A DNA stretch of 64,000 nt. It comes from an uncultured Photobacterium sp. (GTDB lineage: Bacteria > Pseudomonadota > Gammaproteobacteria > Enterobacterales > Vibrionaceae). How positions within the stretch are numbered: position 1 is the stretch's first letter; each line of letters begins with the position of its first letter. A program made the translations under genes and the position numbers. The stretch covers positions 1 to 64,000 of the forward strand of contig NZ_CAMRAN010000012.1 in NCBI RefSeq assembly GCF_947039875.1, in the 5' to 3' direction. The notes under the pieces were generated by a model. It saw only the letters and a list, made by a program, of their open reading frames with translations, was not told the origin of the DNA and did not search any database. Below are positions 19,385 to 28,192 of this stretch, piece after piece.

Positions 19385-19632
19385 CATCTGAATATTATTG
19401 AGGTGGTCGCTAGGAAGATATTCAAATGCGGATCGTGGCGATGATGTTAGCTGAGTAGAGAAGCGTTTCTAGGGGGAATTTGGTTAGCATTAGATTTCAT
19501 ATATTAAATATAAGTAATGATAGGTATTTAATATTATCTTTTCATCTAAATAAAATATGACACATGTCTCATATTGTTTGTCTATATACTCTATTATTAT
19601 TTTAGGCATATTGCCTAACTGAGGATGTAGTT
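19385..19632. other. Upstream region of the crystallin/stefin pair
   Basis: An AT-rich gene-free stretch. Its only clear element is the perfect inverted repeat TTAGGCA-TAT-TGCCTAA at 19602-19618, just before the ribosome site of the next gene. A TATTAT box at about 19594 could be a -10 element but has no good -35. Confidence 0.5.
19602..19618. promoter_or_regulatory. Perfect 7-bp inverted repeat before the crystallin gene
   Basis: TTAGGCA, spacer TAT, TGCCTAA, ending 14 bases before the ATG at 19633. Its location between a possible -10 and the ribosome site fits an operator or a small 5' leader hairpin. Confidence 0.5.
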
Positions 19633-19911
19633 ATGAGTAAAATAATTATATTTGAGCATATAAATTGTACTGGTAATTCTCTTGTAGTTACTACAAACAC
19701 TCCGAATTTAATTCTAAAAGAATGGAATGATAAAGTATCGTCATTAATCGTGATTAATGGTGCTTGGGATTTATTTGATGATTGTAATTATAGTGGACAG
19801 CATTGTAGTGTTCATCAATTAGGCGGGCCAACTAATGATGGGGTTTATCCTAAGTGGACTGACTGGAATGGTACAAATGATGTTTTATCTTCACTAAAGC
19901 CTCAATACTAG
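19633..19911 (+). CDS. Beta/gamma-crystallin fold protein, two calcium clamps
   Basis: A 92-residue protein with no signal peptide. It has two Greek-key motifs: F7-x6-G14 and F48-x6-G55, each followed about 18 to 27 residues later by the crystallin calcium clamp (N/D)(N/D)xx(S/T)S, here NDKVSS (32-37) and NDVLSS (82-87), both exact. One complete beta/gamma-crystallin domain is therefore present, with both canonical calcium sites intact. Microbial members bind calcium and gain stability; their cellular roles are mostly unknown. A GAGGATG ribosome site precedes the ATG. The next gene starts 39 bases downstream on the same strand. Confidence 0.82.
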   Translation: MSKIIIFEHINCTGNSLVVTTNTPNLILKEWNDKVSSLIVINGAWDLFDDCNYSGQHCSVHQLGGPTNDGVYPKWTDWNGTNDVLSSLKPQY

Positions 19912-19950
19912 GTTTTGAGATTCATGATTAATCATAAGGAAATGAAAAAT

Positions 19951-20226
19951 ATGAATAGCATCTATAACTCAATTGGTGGATATACCCCTTTTACAACAGA
20001 TATATCAGATGAGTGTCTAACGGTTTTTGCAGTAACAATGAAAGAATTTGTTAGTGTTGGCTATAAGCCTTTTGCTGTTTCGACTCAAGTTGTTAATGGT
20101 ATAAATTATCGTTTTTTATGTACAGCTACCAATACGGATAAAGAAAAGACAACTTATAGTGTAATGCTTAGCATTTATAAGCCTTCATCTGGATCTTCCA
20201 TTATTAAAAGTATTAATGAGATTTAA
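19951..20226 (+). CDS. Stefin-like protein (cystatin family), candidate cysteine protease inhibitor
   Basis: A 91-residue protein with no signal peptide and the cystatin pattern: an N-terminal glycine pair (IGGYTPF, residues 8-14), an alpha-helix-like segment (DECLTVFAVTMKEFV), then the first hairpin loop STQVVNGINYRF, matching the Q-x-V-x-G signature (Q48-V-V-N-G52 by my count) and the following NYRF like the NYY of stefins. Length fits a type 1 cystatin. Cystatins inhibit papain-like proteases by inserting these elements in the active site cleft. The start at 19951 follows AAGGA at ten bases; two earlier in-frame ATGs have poorer sites. It likely forms an operon with the crystallin gene. 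Confidence 0.75.
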   Translation: MNSIYNSIGGYTPFTTDISDECLTVFAVTMKEFVSVGYKPFAVSTQVVNGINYRFLCTATNTDKEKTTYSVMLSIYKPSSGSSIIKSINEI

Positions 20227-20575
20227 TAATTAGGAAAGTCGAAAAATAATGTAGTTATGTGTGTAAACAATGACTAACAGGTAAAGTAGCCAATTAGAAC
20301 TTTATTAACAGTCATTACTGACTTTGTAATTAAGTTATTAGATGATGCAGATAATAAAGTAAAAATTTTTTGAAGTAATACGATACTGCTTTATCTCTAA
20401 ATAGCCTCAATCTAAATTGGGGCTATTCTCAAAATGTGAGTGAAAATTAGTAATCTTACCTAAGAGCTACACTGTTTGTCCGCATAAAACCTGTGATGTT
20501 AAATACCGCCTCAAAGGCGGTATTTTTATTCATTTGGTGCTGTCATCTCATATTTCTATGCGATAGCAAAAGCAA
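20227..20575. other. Gene-free stretch after the stefin-like gene
   Basis: No credible ORF. An imperfect hairpin AATAGCC...GGCTATT lies at 20400-20427 without a T run, and a strong terminator at 20501-20527 closes the interval. The stretch is AT-rich. Confidence 0.6.
20501..20527. terminator. Terminator between stefin-like gene and sensor kinase
   Basis: AAATACCGCCT pairs with AGGCGGTATTT around CAA and is followed by TTTATT; the reverse strand has a weaker T run. It can serve both converging units. Confidence 0.85.
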
Positions 20576-21748
20576 CTAACAGTGATAACGAATCTCGACC
20601 CCAAGTCCGGGGTGACAATCATAAAGTTTGATTTCACCTTGGTGTAAGTCTGTCACTGCTTTAACTAATGTTAGTCCAATACCTAAGCCGCCATCATTAC
20701 GTGATTTGTTAATTCGATAAAGACGCTCAAATACGCGCTGTTTTTCTTGGTCATTAATCCCTGGGCCATTGTCTGCCATGGTGATCACCACATTATCTTG
20801 CTCAGTGTGGCACGAGAGTGTTAGCTGACTTGCTTGCGGGCAATAGCGCAGTGAATTTTCTACCAAATTAGCAAATTGTTGAATCAGTAACTCTTTATCG
20901 CCTTGAATGAAAATAGGCTCTTTTTGAGTATTAAGGGTCAAGGTCATGCTCGCATCTTCAGCAACATCGGTATAAATTTCAGCAATGGTATGGACAATAT
21001 CAACCACGTTAATGGTTTCAAAGCGTTGGCGTCTATTACCTGATTCAATTTGAGATATACGCAGTAAAGCATCAAAGATATTCGCTAACCGGTTGGATTC
21101 TTTGAGTGACAGTTGTAGTTGTTCTGAAAAAACATCATCAAGATTATCACCGTGTGCGTCAGCCATCTCACTTAGGGTTTGTAAATTATATTGTAAGCGC
21201 GTAATCGGGGTTTTTAATTCATGAGCAATATTGGAGGATATATCGCTCATTGCAGCCACTACGCTTTGTAAGCGTGACAACATTTCGTCAACGGTTGAGC
21301 CGATACGAGTGAGATCATTTGTTTGGCTCGACATCATGGTTCTGGCTGATAACTCACCATCAGCGGCGGCGCGTAATACCGTTTCAATGCGATCAATTTT
21401 TGCTTGGTTGCGTCGCGTCATATAAATCACGATAGCTGAGCTGCAAAGTACAACTAGAATACCGGATAGGATAAAACCTGTTGCCAAAACGTCGATAACA
21501 TCATCTTCATCAATGGGCTCTTTGTTGATCTCGGTGGTGGTGCCAAGCATAAAGGCTTCAACGTTATGTTCAATGTTGTTATTTACTTCATCAAGATGAT
21601 AGTCAACATACGCAATAGTGAGGCTCGACATCAAAATTAAACTCACCACTGACACCATGATAAACATCAGCCCTTGCTGCATAGCAGAACTGCGTAACCA
21701 TACAGGGGTCGGCAATCGTTGTTGAAGTTGCGTGATAAAAGGATGCAT
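20576..21748 (-). CDS. Sensor histidine kinase (QseC/PhoQ-like layout)
   Basis: A 390-residue inner membrane kinase. Segments: TM1 about 26-48, a short periplasmic loop of about 40 residues, TM2 about 87-110, HAMP, H-box NIAHELKTPITRLQ with His176, N-box NLVENSLRY, and G-boxes DNGPGI and GLGIGLTLVKAV. The loop contains an acidic run (EINKEPIDEDDVID), a feature of cation-sensing kinases such as PhoQ and of the Vibrio calcium-responsive CarS type; the ligand here is inferred only. The start overlaps the regulator stop by one base (TAATG). Confidence 0.92.
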   Translation of the reverse strand: MHPFITQLQQRLPTPVWLRSSAMQQGLMFIMVSVVSLILMSSLTIAYVDYHLDEVNNNIEHNVEAFMLGTTTEINKEPIDEDDVIDVLATGFILSGILVVLCSSAIVIYMTRRNQAKIDRIETVLRAAADGELSARTMMSSQTNDLTRIGSTVDEMLSRLQSVVAAMSDISSNIAHELKTPITRLQYNLQTLSEMADAHGDNLDDVFSEQLQLSLKESNRLANIFDALLRISQIESGNRRQRFETINVVDIVHTIAEIYTDVAEDASMTLTLNTQKEPIFIQGDKELLIQQFANLVENSLRYCPQASQLTLSCHTEQDNVVITMADNGPGINDQEKQRVFERLYRINKSRNDGGLGIGLTLVKAVTDLHQGEIKLYDCHPGLGVEIRYHC

Positions 21749-22443
21749 TAGGCGTTTTTCCCAAGTTTGTGTTCTAACTTGTAGCCAGCCCCTCGAACGG
21801 TATGAATAAGCTGATCACCAAACGGTTTTTCAAGCTTGTTACGTAAACGGCTAATGTGAGTTTCCACCACACTGGTTTGCGGATCAAAATAGATATCCCA
21901 AACGTGTTCTAATAACATGGTTCGCGTGATAACACGTCCTGGATGACGCAGAAAGAGTTCAAGAATACGAAACTCTTTTGGTTGCAGAGTTAAGACTTGT
22001 CCTTGGCGGATCGCGGTATGATCAAATAAATTAAGACTGAGATCGCCATAAACTAATTCACTGGGTTTTGCTTCAGAGAGTGTTGATGATCGACGAGATA
22101 AGGCTGATATACGCGCTAGTAATTCTGAAAAAGCAAAGGGCTTGGTTAAGTAGTCATCTCCGCCTGCTTCTAAGCCATCAACGCGATCATCAATACCACC
22201 TAATGAGGTGAGAAAGATAACCGGCATTGAAATTTTGGATGCGCGAAGTGCTTTTACAAATGATAACCCATCTAATCCTGGCAACATCCGATCAACAATG
22301 GCGATATCAAATTGTTCTGACATGCATATTGAAAGGGCAAACCGACCATTATCAATACACTGCACATGATGTCCCGCTTCTGTGAGCCCTTTTTCAATAT
22401 AACGGCTTAAACTAATATCGTCTTCGACAAGCAGTATTTGCAT
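21748..22443 (-). CDS. OmpR-family response regulator
   Basis: A 231-residue regulator with a receiver domain (acidic pair E7-D8-D9, phosphoacceptor Asp51 in IVDRMLPG, Lys near 102 in YLTKPF) and a C-terminal winged helix with RLRNKLEKPF...IHTVRGAGYKL. It is translated together with its kinase. The pair resembles QseBC/CarRS; I do not assign a symbol because several close paralogues exist in Vibrionaceae. Confidence 0.94.
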   Translation of the reverse strand: MQILLVEDDISLSRYIEKGLTEAGHHVQCIDNGRFALSICMSEQFDIAIVDRMLPGLDGLSFVKALRASKISMPVIFLTSLGGIDDRVDGLEAGGDDYLTKPFAFSELLARISALSRRSSTLSEAKPSELVYGDLSLNLFDHTAIRQGQVLTLQPKEFRILELFLRHPGRVITRTMLLEHVWDIYFDPQTSVVETHISRLRNKLEKPFGDQLIHTVRGAGYKLEHKLGKNA

Positions 22444-22695
22444 AATGGCAGCCTTACAATCAGATAAAATCTATTGATGAAAATTTGAATAACTCGTTGA
22501 TGTGCTAAAAAGGCGTAAATATTGGTGCTTTTAGCATCTAACAACTTATTACGTTATTAGAGTGTAAACGCGTATTTTTCATGCGAGGTGATATGACCTG
22601 CATTCAATTAGACGTTGGTAAACAGTGTGACAATAAAGTTTATCGTTATGTCGGCAAGATTAATATGAAATTAATACGCTATAGATGATAAGACG

Positions 22696-22716
22696 GCGAG
22701 TGATTGATGCACTCGC
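22696..22716. repeat. Perfect 7-bp hairpin between the BOF gene and the regulator
   Basis: GCGAGTG, loop ATTGATG, CACTCGC. It follows the BOF gene stop on the reverse strand but has no T run, so it may be a weak terminator or a processing site in a common transcript. The rest of the 297-base gap holds nothing I can name. Confidence 0.5.
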
Positions 22717-22740
22717 AGCCTAATGATGGTGATAAAGGGA

Positions 22741-23154
22741 TTATCCCACAACACGAACATGGTTCACATCAATCGCGGTATGATTAAATTCTTGATCAAT
22801 TTCACCTTGAATAGTGATCTTTGTTTGTGGGGTTACTTGAGCACCAAACCATTTATCATGATCAATATCGATCGTAATTGAACCAGTACCATCGGTAAAT
22901 TGATAATGTTCATCACCTAATGAATTTGTAATGTGTCCGGTTAAAGTGACAGGGGTATCGTCACTGAACATGCCAGCATCAAGAACGGCTTTTACTGTTT
23001 TTAGACCCGCACTTGGACCACTAAAACCTTGCTGTTGAGTTGCTACTGCATTGATTGGTTGTACTGTTGCAGATGTTGGTGGTGTTGTCGCAAATACTGA
23101 TGTTGATAACAGTACCGCAGGAACAAGTAGTATAGCAAAGCGTTTATTAGACAT
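22741..23154 (-). CDS. BOF (bacterial OB-fold) periplasmic protein, YgiW-like
   Basis: A 137-residue protein with a signal peptide ending SVFA (about residue 22), a low-complexity linker rich in Thr, Pro and Gln, and an OB-fold domain with VTLTGHITNSLGDEHYQFTDGTGSITIDIDHDKW, the hallmark of the YgiW/BOF (DUF5666/PF04076) family. YgiW-type proteins bind small cationic or sugar ligands and often neighbour QseBC-type two-component systems, as here, where it lies upstream of the regulator on the same strand. Regulation of this gene by the pair is inferred. Confidence 0.88.
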   Translation of the reverse strand: MSNKRFAILLVPAVLLSTSVFATTPPTSATVQPINAVATQQQGFSGPSAGLKTVKAVLDAGMFSDDTPVTLTGHITNSLGDEHYQFTDGTGSITIDIDHDKWFGAQVTPQTKITIQGEIDQEFNHTAIDVNHVRVVG

Positions 23155-23323
23155 TGTAAAATTCTCTGTTGTGTTTTGATGTGAGAATAATAACTAACGA
23201 TTTATACACTGACCTTGCCTGTAGTTTACATTTTTGTAAGCTTTCTCTGATTGATGTTTTGAACAAGACCGAGGGGGGCTTTGAATATAATGTCTAGTCT
23301 GCGTTATTGATTGTAAAAATGAT

Positions 23324-23357
23324 AAAAAAGACCACTGACATACATAGTGGCCTTTTT
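23324..23357. terminator. Terminator of the cold-shock gene
   Basis: AAAAAAGACCACT and AGTGGCCTTTTT form a stem around a nine-base loop with one mismatch; T runs exist on both strands. Confidence 0.75.
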
Positions 23358-23386
23358 GATAGCTATTATCTTTTGTTGCCTTACGG

Positions 23387-23599
23387 TTATAGCACTACAA
23401 CATTGATTGCTTGCAGACCTTTTTGACCTTGCTCAACATCAAAAGACACTTTTTTGCCTTCTGGTAGCTTGGTTAATGCTTTATCAGCAATGCCGCTGCT
23501 GTGAACAAACACGTCAGCATTGCCTGTGTCTTGAGTTAGAAAGCCAAAACCTTTTTCTTCACTAAACCACTTCACTAAACCCGTTGCTTTATGCGACAT
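23387..23599 (-). CDS. Cold-shock protein, CspA family
   Basis: A 70-residue single cold-shock domain. RNP1 is KGFGFL and RNP2 is VFVHSS; the basic and aromatic surface residues of a nucleic-acid chaperone are in place. It ends with a terminator. The long gene-free region upstream leaves room for an extended leader, as at cspA, but I cannot identify a cold box. Confidence 0.95.
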   Translation of the reverse strand: MSHKATGLVKWFSEEKGFGFLTQDTGNADVFVHSSGIADKALTKLPEGKKVSFDVEQGQKGLQAINVVVL

Positions 23600-24322
23600 G
23601 TGTAACCCTTAATATTCAAAAGATAAAAATGTGAGTGCTGATAAGCGTAACTATTAAATGCGACGATGAAGCTAAGGGAAACACTGAGGATGACAACATT
23701 GACGAAGATATTCTAAGGGTTTTACTTTTACTTGATGTTTCATTTATAACGCAGAACAACAGATCGCGATGATTATTTATTTAAAATGCAAGGTTGTAAA
23801 GGAGTATGTGTGATTCTGCTGAATGGTTAAACTGATTTATGTAACAGTCATGGTGTTGATTGTTGAGTTAATAAAAACAAGGATAATAAGGTTAAGCTGT
23901 ATTATGGTATCGCGAAAATGACGATCAAAAATAGACATTAGCAATATCATGTTGCAATAAATAGTTTGTACGAATAGTTGAGCATTAACTGAGATAATAT
24001 TGCAGGGTGTCGTGAGATTTATATTGGTAAAGCATATGGTTATTATCTCGGATAAATATGTCACCTCTTTTATTTAGTATTGTGATGGGTATTGCCAGAA
24101 TGTGCCCTAAAAAAGCCAATTCTAATGATAAAGATTTGATATGAATAATTGATTAGTATGGCTAATTATTCACATTTTAGGTTTTGATTAGGGTGGTTTA
24201 TGTGATTATATATTTGATTATGAACATATTTAATTAAACGCAGTGAGAGTTGTCACAATTATGGTGATTCTCAAACTTGGTTGGTATACACTAACGCCGC
24301 TTGGTTTTTTTGTAGCACGGAT
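23600..24322. other. Gene-free AT-rich region between csp and epd
   Basis: About 720 bases with no credible gene. A 75-codon reverse frame at 23837-24064 has no family resemblance and no ribosome site. The left part is probably the csp leader and promoter, the right part the epd promoter; a TATACA preceded by TGG at about 24285 is a possible extended -10 for epd. Confidence 0.5.
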
Positions 24323-25375
24323 ATGACACTAAAAGTCGCAATAAATGGATTCGGCCGCATCGGTCGCAGTGTGTTACGTGCACTGTACGAGAGCGGTAAA
24401 TACCACCAGATTAACGTCGTGGCAATCAATGAATTAGCAGAGCCGGAAGCTATGGCTCATCTGCTTCAGTATGATTCAAGCCATGGACGATTCGGTAAGC
24501 CTGTCAGTCATGATCAGGAGCATCTCTTTATTGCCCATGAAAATGGTCACCGCGATCAAATTCGCCTGCTTCATCAACCGGAACTTAAATTGCTACCTTG
24601 GCATGATTTTGACGTCGATATTGTCCTTGATTGTACTGGTAAGTTTGGTTCTCGTGCTGATGGCTTAGCCCACATTGATGCTGGTGCTAACAAAGTGTTA
24701 TTTTCCCATCCTGCTGCCAACGATATCGATTTTACTGTGATATATGGCGTTAACCATCAACAGTTAACCCAGCAACACACGATTGTTTCTAATGGCTCTT
24801 GTACGACGAATTGCATCGTGCCCATCATTCAAGTGTTGGATGATTGTTTCGGTATTGAAACGGGTGCTATAACTTCAATTCACTCTGCAATGAATGATCA
24901 GCAAGTTATTGATGCTTATCATCCTGATTTACGCCGAACGCGTGCTGCTAGCCAATCCATTATTCCAGTAGATACCAAATTACATTTAGGTATCGGTCGT
25001 ATTTTTCCGAAGTTTTCTGACAAATTTGAAGCTATTTCTGTGAGGGTGCCCACAATAAACGTCACCGCCATGGATTTAACGGTTACTGTTACAACAAACG
25101 TGAAAGTTAATGACGTAAATCAAGCATTATTGAATGCGTCTCGTTGTACATTAAAGGGTATAGTGACTTATACCGAAGCACCCTTGGTGTCGATTGACTT
25201 CAATCATGATCCTCATAGCGCGATTGTTGACGGCACTCAAACCCGTGTTAGTGGGCAGCATTTAATTAAAATGTTGGTGTGGTGTGATAATGAATGGGGG
25301 TTTGCAAATCGTATGTTAGATACTGCGTTAGCAATGGCGGCAACAGGTAACTCTGCTGTAACGCCACAAAAATAA
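24323..25375 (+). CDS. epd: D-erythrose-4-phosphate dehydrogenase
   Basis: A 350-residue GAPDH-family enzyme that oxidises erythrose 4-phosphate to 4-phosphoerythronate in the vitamin B6 pathway. The Rossmann motif [15 protein letters not shown] is at the N-terminus and the catalytic cysteine in NGSCTTNC. The position next to pgk and fbaA and the sequence type point to Epd rather than glycolytic GapA. The start at 24323 is fixed by the family N-terminus. Codon choice is less biased than in pgk and fbaA. Confidence 0.94.
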   Translation: MTLKVAINGFGRIGRSVLRALYESGKYHQINVVAINELAEPEAMAHLLQYDSSHGRFGKPVSHDQEHLFIAHENGHRDQIRLLHQPELKLLPWHDFDVDIVLDCTGKFGSRADGLAHIDAGANKVLFSHPAANDIDFTVIYGVNHQQLTQQHTIVSNGSCTTNCIVPIIQVLDDCFGIETGAITSIHSAMNDQQVIDAYHPDLRRTRAASQSIIPVDTKLHLGIGRIFPKFSDKFEAISVRVPTINVTAMDLTVTVTTNVKVNDVNQALLNASRCTLKGIVTYTEAPLVSIDFNHDPHSAIVDGTQTRVSGQHLIKMLVWCDNEWGFANRMLDTALAMAATGNSAVTPQK

Positions 25376-25460
25376 GTAGTAAGAATTATTGGGTTTGGCA
25401 GTGACGCCGGGCCATGAAATTTATGAACTTTTATTTTAAATAATGTTGAGAGGGCAAAAC

Positions 25461-26624
25461 ATGTCTGTAATCAAGATGACTGATCTGGATCTAGCTGGTA
25501 AGCGTGTATTTATTCGTGCTGACCTAAACGTGCCAGTAAAAGACGGTAAAGTAACTTCAGATGCACGTATCCTTGCATCTCTACCTACTATTCAGCGTTG
25601 CCTAGAAGCGGGCGCTAAAGTAATGGTTACTTCTCACCTAGGTCGTCCAACGGAAGGCGAATACGCAGAAGAATTCTCTCTACAGCCTGTAGTTAACTAC
25701 TTAAACGACGCACTAGATTGTGACGTTAAATTAGCAAAAGATTACCTTGATGGTCTTGAGCTAAACGCAGGCGAGCTTGTTGTTCTTGAGAACGTACGTT
25801 TCAACAAGGGCGAGAAGAAGAACGAAGACGAACTATCTAAGAAATACGCTGCACTTTGTGACGTATTCGTAATGGATGCATTTGGTACGGCTCACCGTGC
25901 ACAAGCATCTACTTACGGCGTAGGTATGTTTGCACCTGTAGCATGTGCAGGTCCACTACTTGCTGGCGAATTAGAAGCGCTAGGTAAAGCAATGGATAAC
26001 CCAGCACGTCCAATGGTTGCTATCGTTGGTGGTTCTAAAGTATCTACTAAACTAACTGTTCTTGAGTCACTATCTAAGATTGCTGACCAAATCGTTGTTG
26101 GTGGTGGTATTGCTAACACATTTATCGCAGCTGAAGGCAACGATGTAGGTAAGTCACTTTACGAAGCAGACCTTATTCCTACTGCTAAAGAGTTAATGGC
26201 GCACACTGATATTCCAGTAGCAACTGATGTTGTATGTGCGAAAGAGTTCTCTGACTCAGCTGTTGCAACTATCAAAGCATCAACTGAAATCGCTGCTGAC
26301 GATATGGTTCTTGACCTTGGTCCTGATTCAGCTCAAGCACTTGTTGACATCATCATGAACGCAAAAACTATTCTTTGGAATGGTCCAGTTGGCGTATTTG
26401 AAATTGAGCAATTCGGTAAAGGTACTGAAGTTGTTGCTAACGCAATCGCACAATCTGCAGGTTTCTCTGTCGCTGGCGGTGGTGATACTCTAGCTGCTAT
26501 CGACAAGTACGGCATCAAAGACAAAGTATCTTACATCTCTACTGGTGGCGGTGCGTTCCTTGAGTTCGTTGAAGGCAAAAAATTGCCTGCTGTTGAAATG
26601 CTAGAAGCACGCGCTAAAGCATAA
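25461..26624 (+). CDS. pgk: Phosphoglycerate kinase
   Basis: A 387-residue glycolytic kinase, same length as E. coli. It has [11 protein letters not shown], the substrate arginines in TSHLGRP, and the C-terminal nucleotide site [13 protein letters not shown] and GGGAFLEF. The start at 25461 follows GAGAGGGCAAAAC. Codon choice is very biased (CTA, GTA, AAC, TCT), which fits high expression. It lies between epd and fbaA. Confidence 0.98.
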   Translation: MSVIKMTDLDLAGKRVFIRADLNVPVKDGKVTSDARILASLPTIQRCLEAGAKVMVTSHLGRPTEGEYAEEFSLQPVVNYLNDALDCDVKLAKDYLDGLELNAGELVVLENVRFNKGEKKNEDELSKKYAALCDVFVMDAFGTAHRAQASTYGVGMFAPVACAGPLLAGELEALGKAMDNPARPMVAIVGGSKVSTKLTVLESLSKIADQIVVGGGIANTFIAAEGNDVGKSLYEADLIPTAKELMAHTDIPVATDVVCAKEFSDSAVATIKASTEIAADDMVLDLGPDSAQALVDIIMNAKTILWNGPVGVFEIEQFGKGTEVVANAIAQSAGFSVAGGGDTLAAIDKYGIKDKVSYISTGGGAFLEFVEGKKLPAVEMLEARAKA

Positions 26625-26724
26625 TTTATTTGGCGTGGAAACTGGGTATATTTGTAATAATAGTGTCAGTTTCCGCGTTTAAATGTTTGTGATAGACGTT
26701 ATGTTTCAGTAAAATAGAAGCTTA

Positions 26725-26740
26725 TCGCAAACGTTTGCAC
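26725..26740. promoter_or_regulatory. PurR/LacI-type palindrome upstream of fbaA
   Basis: TCGCAAACGTTTGCAC contains the perfect palindrome GCAAACGTTTGC and matches the PurR consensus at 13 of 16 positions. It is centred about 54 bases before the fbaA ATG, in the pgk-fbaA gap, so it may act on an internal promoter. Confidence 0.55.
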
Positions 26741-26785
26741 AAGAATTTTTCCACAGACAACAAAGTAAAATATAGGACTATTGTT

Positions 26786-27862
26786 ATGTCTAAGATCTTC
26801 GATTTTGTAAAACCTGGTGTTATTTCTGGCGACGACGTACAGAAAGTATTTGCTGTAGCAAAAGAAAACAATTTTGCTCTACCTGCTGTTAACTGTATCG
26901 GTACTGATTCAGTTAACGCTGTTCTTGAAGCTGCTGCTAAAGTTAAAGCGCCAGTTATCGTTCAGTTCTCTAACGGCGGTGCTGCATTCTTCGGTGGTAA
27001 AGGCCTTAAACTTGAAGGTCAAGGCCCTCAAATTCTTGGTGCTATCGCTGGTGCTAAATACGTTCACGCAGTAGCTGAGTCTTACGGTGTGCCAGTTATT
27101 CTTCACACTGACCACGCCGCTAAGAAACTTCTTCCTTGGATCGACGGTCTACTAGACGCGGGTGAAGAGTTCTTCGCACAAACTGGTAAGCCTCTATTCT
27201 CTTCTCACATGCTAGACCTTTCTGAAGAGTCGCTAGAAGAGAACATCGAAATCTCAGCTAAATACCTTGCGCGTATGGCTAAGATGAACATGACACTAGA
27301 AATCGAATTAGGTTGTACTGGTGGCGAAGAAGACGGCGTTGATAACTCTCACATGGACGCATCAGACCTATACACTTCTCCAGAAGACGTTGCATACGCA
27401 TACGAGAAACTAAACGCAGTTAGCCCACGTTTCACTATCGCTGCATCTTTCGGTAACGTACACGGTGTTTACCAAGCAGGTAACGTTGTACTTACTCCAA
27501 CTATCCTACGTGATTCTCAAACATACGTTTCAGAGAAGTTTGGTCTTCCAACTAACACGCTAAACTTCGTATTCCACGGTGGTTCAGGTTCTTCTGAAGC
27601 TGAAATCCAAGAGTCAATCGGCTACGGTGTTGTTAAAATGAACATCGATACTGATACACAGTGGGCATCATGGGATGGTATCCGTTGTTACGAAGCTGCT
27701 AACCACGATTACCTACAAGGTCAAATCGGCAACCCAACGGGTGAGTCAGCGCCAAACAAGAAATACTACGATCCACGCGTATGGTTACGTGCAGGTCAAG
27801 TATCAATGGTTGAGCGTCTAGAGAAAGCATTCTCTGACCTAAACGCAATCGACGTTCTATAA
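26786..27862 (+). CDS. fbaA: Fructose-bisphosphate aldolase, class II
   Basis: A 358-residue zinc-dependent aldolase. HTDHAAKKLLPW carries the zinc histidine and catalytic Asp, ELGCTGGEEDGVDNSHMD the loop and catalytic Glu, and the C-terminal VFHGGSGSS the phosphate site. The start at 26786 has AGGACT ahead and fits the E. coli length. Strong codon bias, as for pgk. A terminator follows. Confidence 0.97.
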   Translation: MSKIFDFVKPGVISGDDVQKVFAVAKENNFALPAVNCIGTDSVNAVLEAAAKVKAPVIVQFSNGGAAFFGGKGLKLEGQGPQILGAIAGAKYVHAVAESYGVPVILHTDHAAKKLLPWIDGLLDAGEEFFAQTGKPLFSSHMLDLSEESLEENIEISAKYLARMAKMNMTLEIELGCTGGEEDGVDNSHMDASDLYTSPEDVAYAYEKLNAVSPRFTIAASFGNVHGVYQAGNVVLTPTILRDSQTYVSEKFGLPTNTLNFVFHGGSGSSEAEIQESIGYGVVKMNIDTDTQWASWDGIRCYEAANHDYLQGQIGNPTGESAPNKKYYDPRVWLRAGQVSMVERLEKAFSDLNAIDVL

Positions 27863-27890
27863 TTTCGATTTTGTCGCAAGATAAAATGTG

Positions 27891-27918
27891 AAAAAGCCCA
27901 CTTCGGTGGGCTTTTTTT
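27891..27918 (+). terminator. Terminator of fbaA
   Basis: AAAAAGCCCAC, loop TTCG, GTGGGCTTTTTTT: a stable tetraloop hairpin with a T run. Confidence 0.92.
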
Positions 27919-28192
27919 GTATGTAAGACGTCGTTAGTATTGTACGTTGGTAATTTATATTTTTTTATGATTGTTCGATTTTTTTTACTAGCCATCTAGC
28001 TAATAAATGATTAATAATGCACTGTTTCTTTGATATTAGAATATTCATACTGATAATTATACTAATCGCAGCATTATTAGCGATTATTGTCTAATATCAT
28101 ATTTGTTGCAAAGGTGCTATTTTTACCGGTTACGGTAAGATTTACGCATCAGCGACATTTTACTATTGTTATACTTTGAGAGAGATACCTTC

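Noticed and set aside
20400-20427. AATAGCC/GGCTATT hairpin as a terminator
   Set aside because: Stem has mismatch and no T run; the true terminator is at 20501-20527.
23837-24064. 75-codon reverse frame between csp and epd
   Set aside because: AT-rich, no ribosome site, no recognisable family, sits in a likely leader/promoter region.
27699-27995. 98-codon reverse frame across the fbaA end
   Set aside because: It lies mostly inside fbaA and runs through its terminator; a shadow of biased codons.
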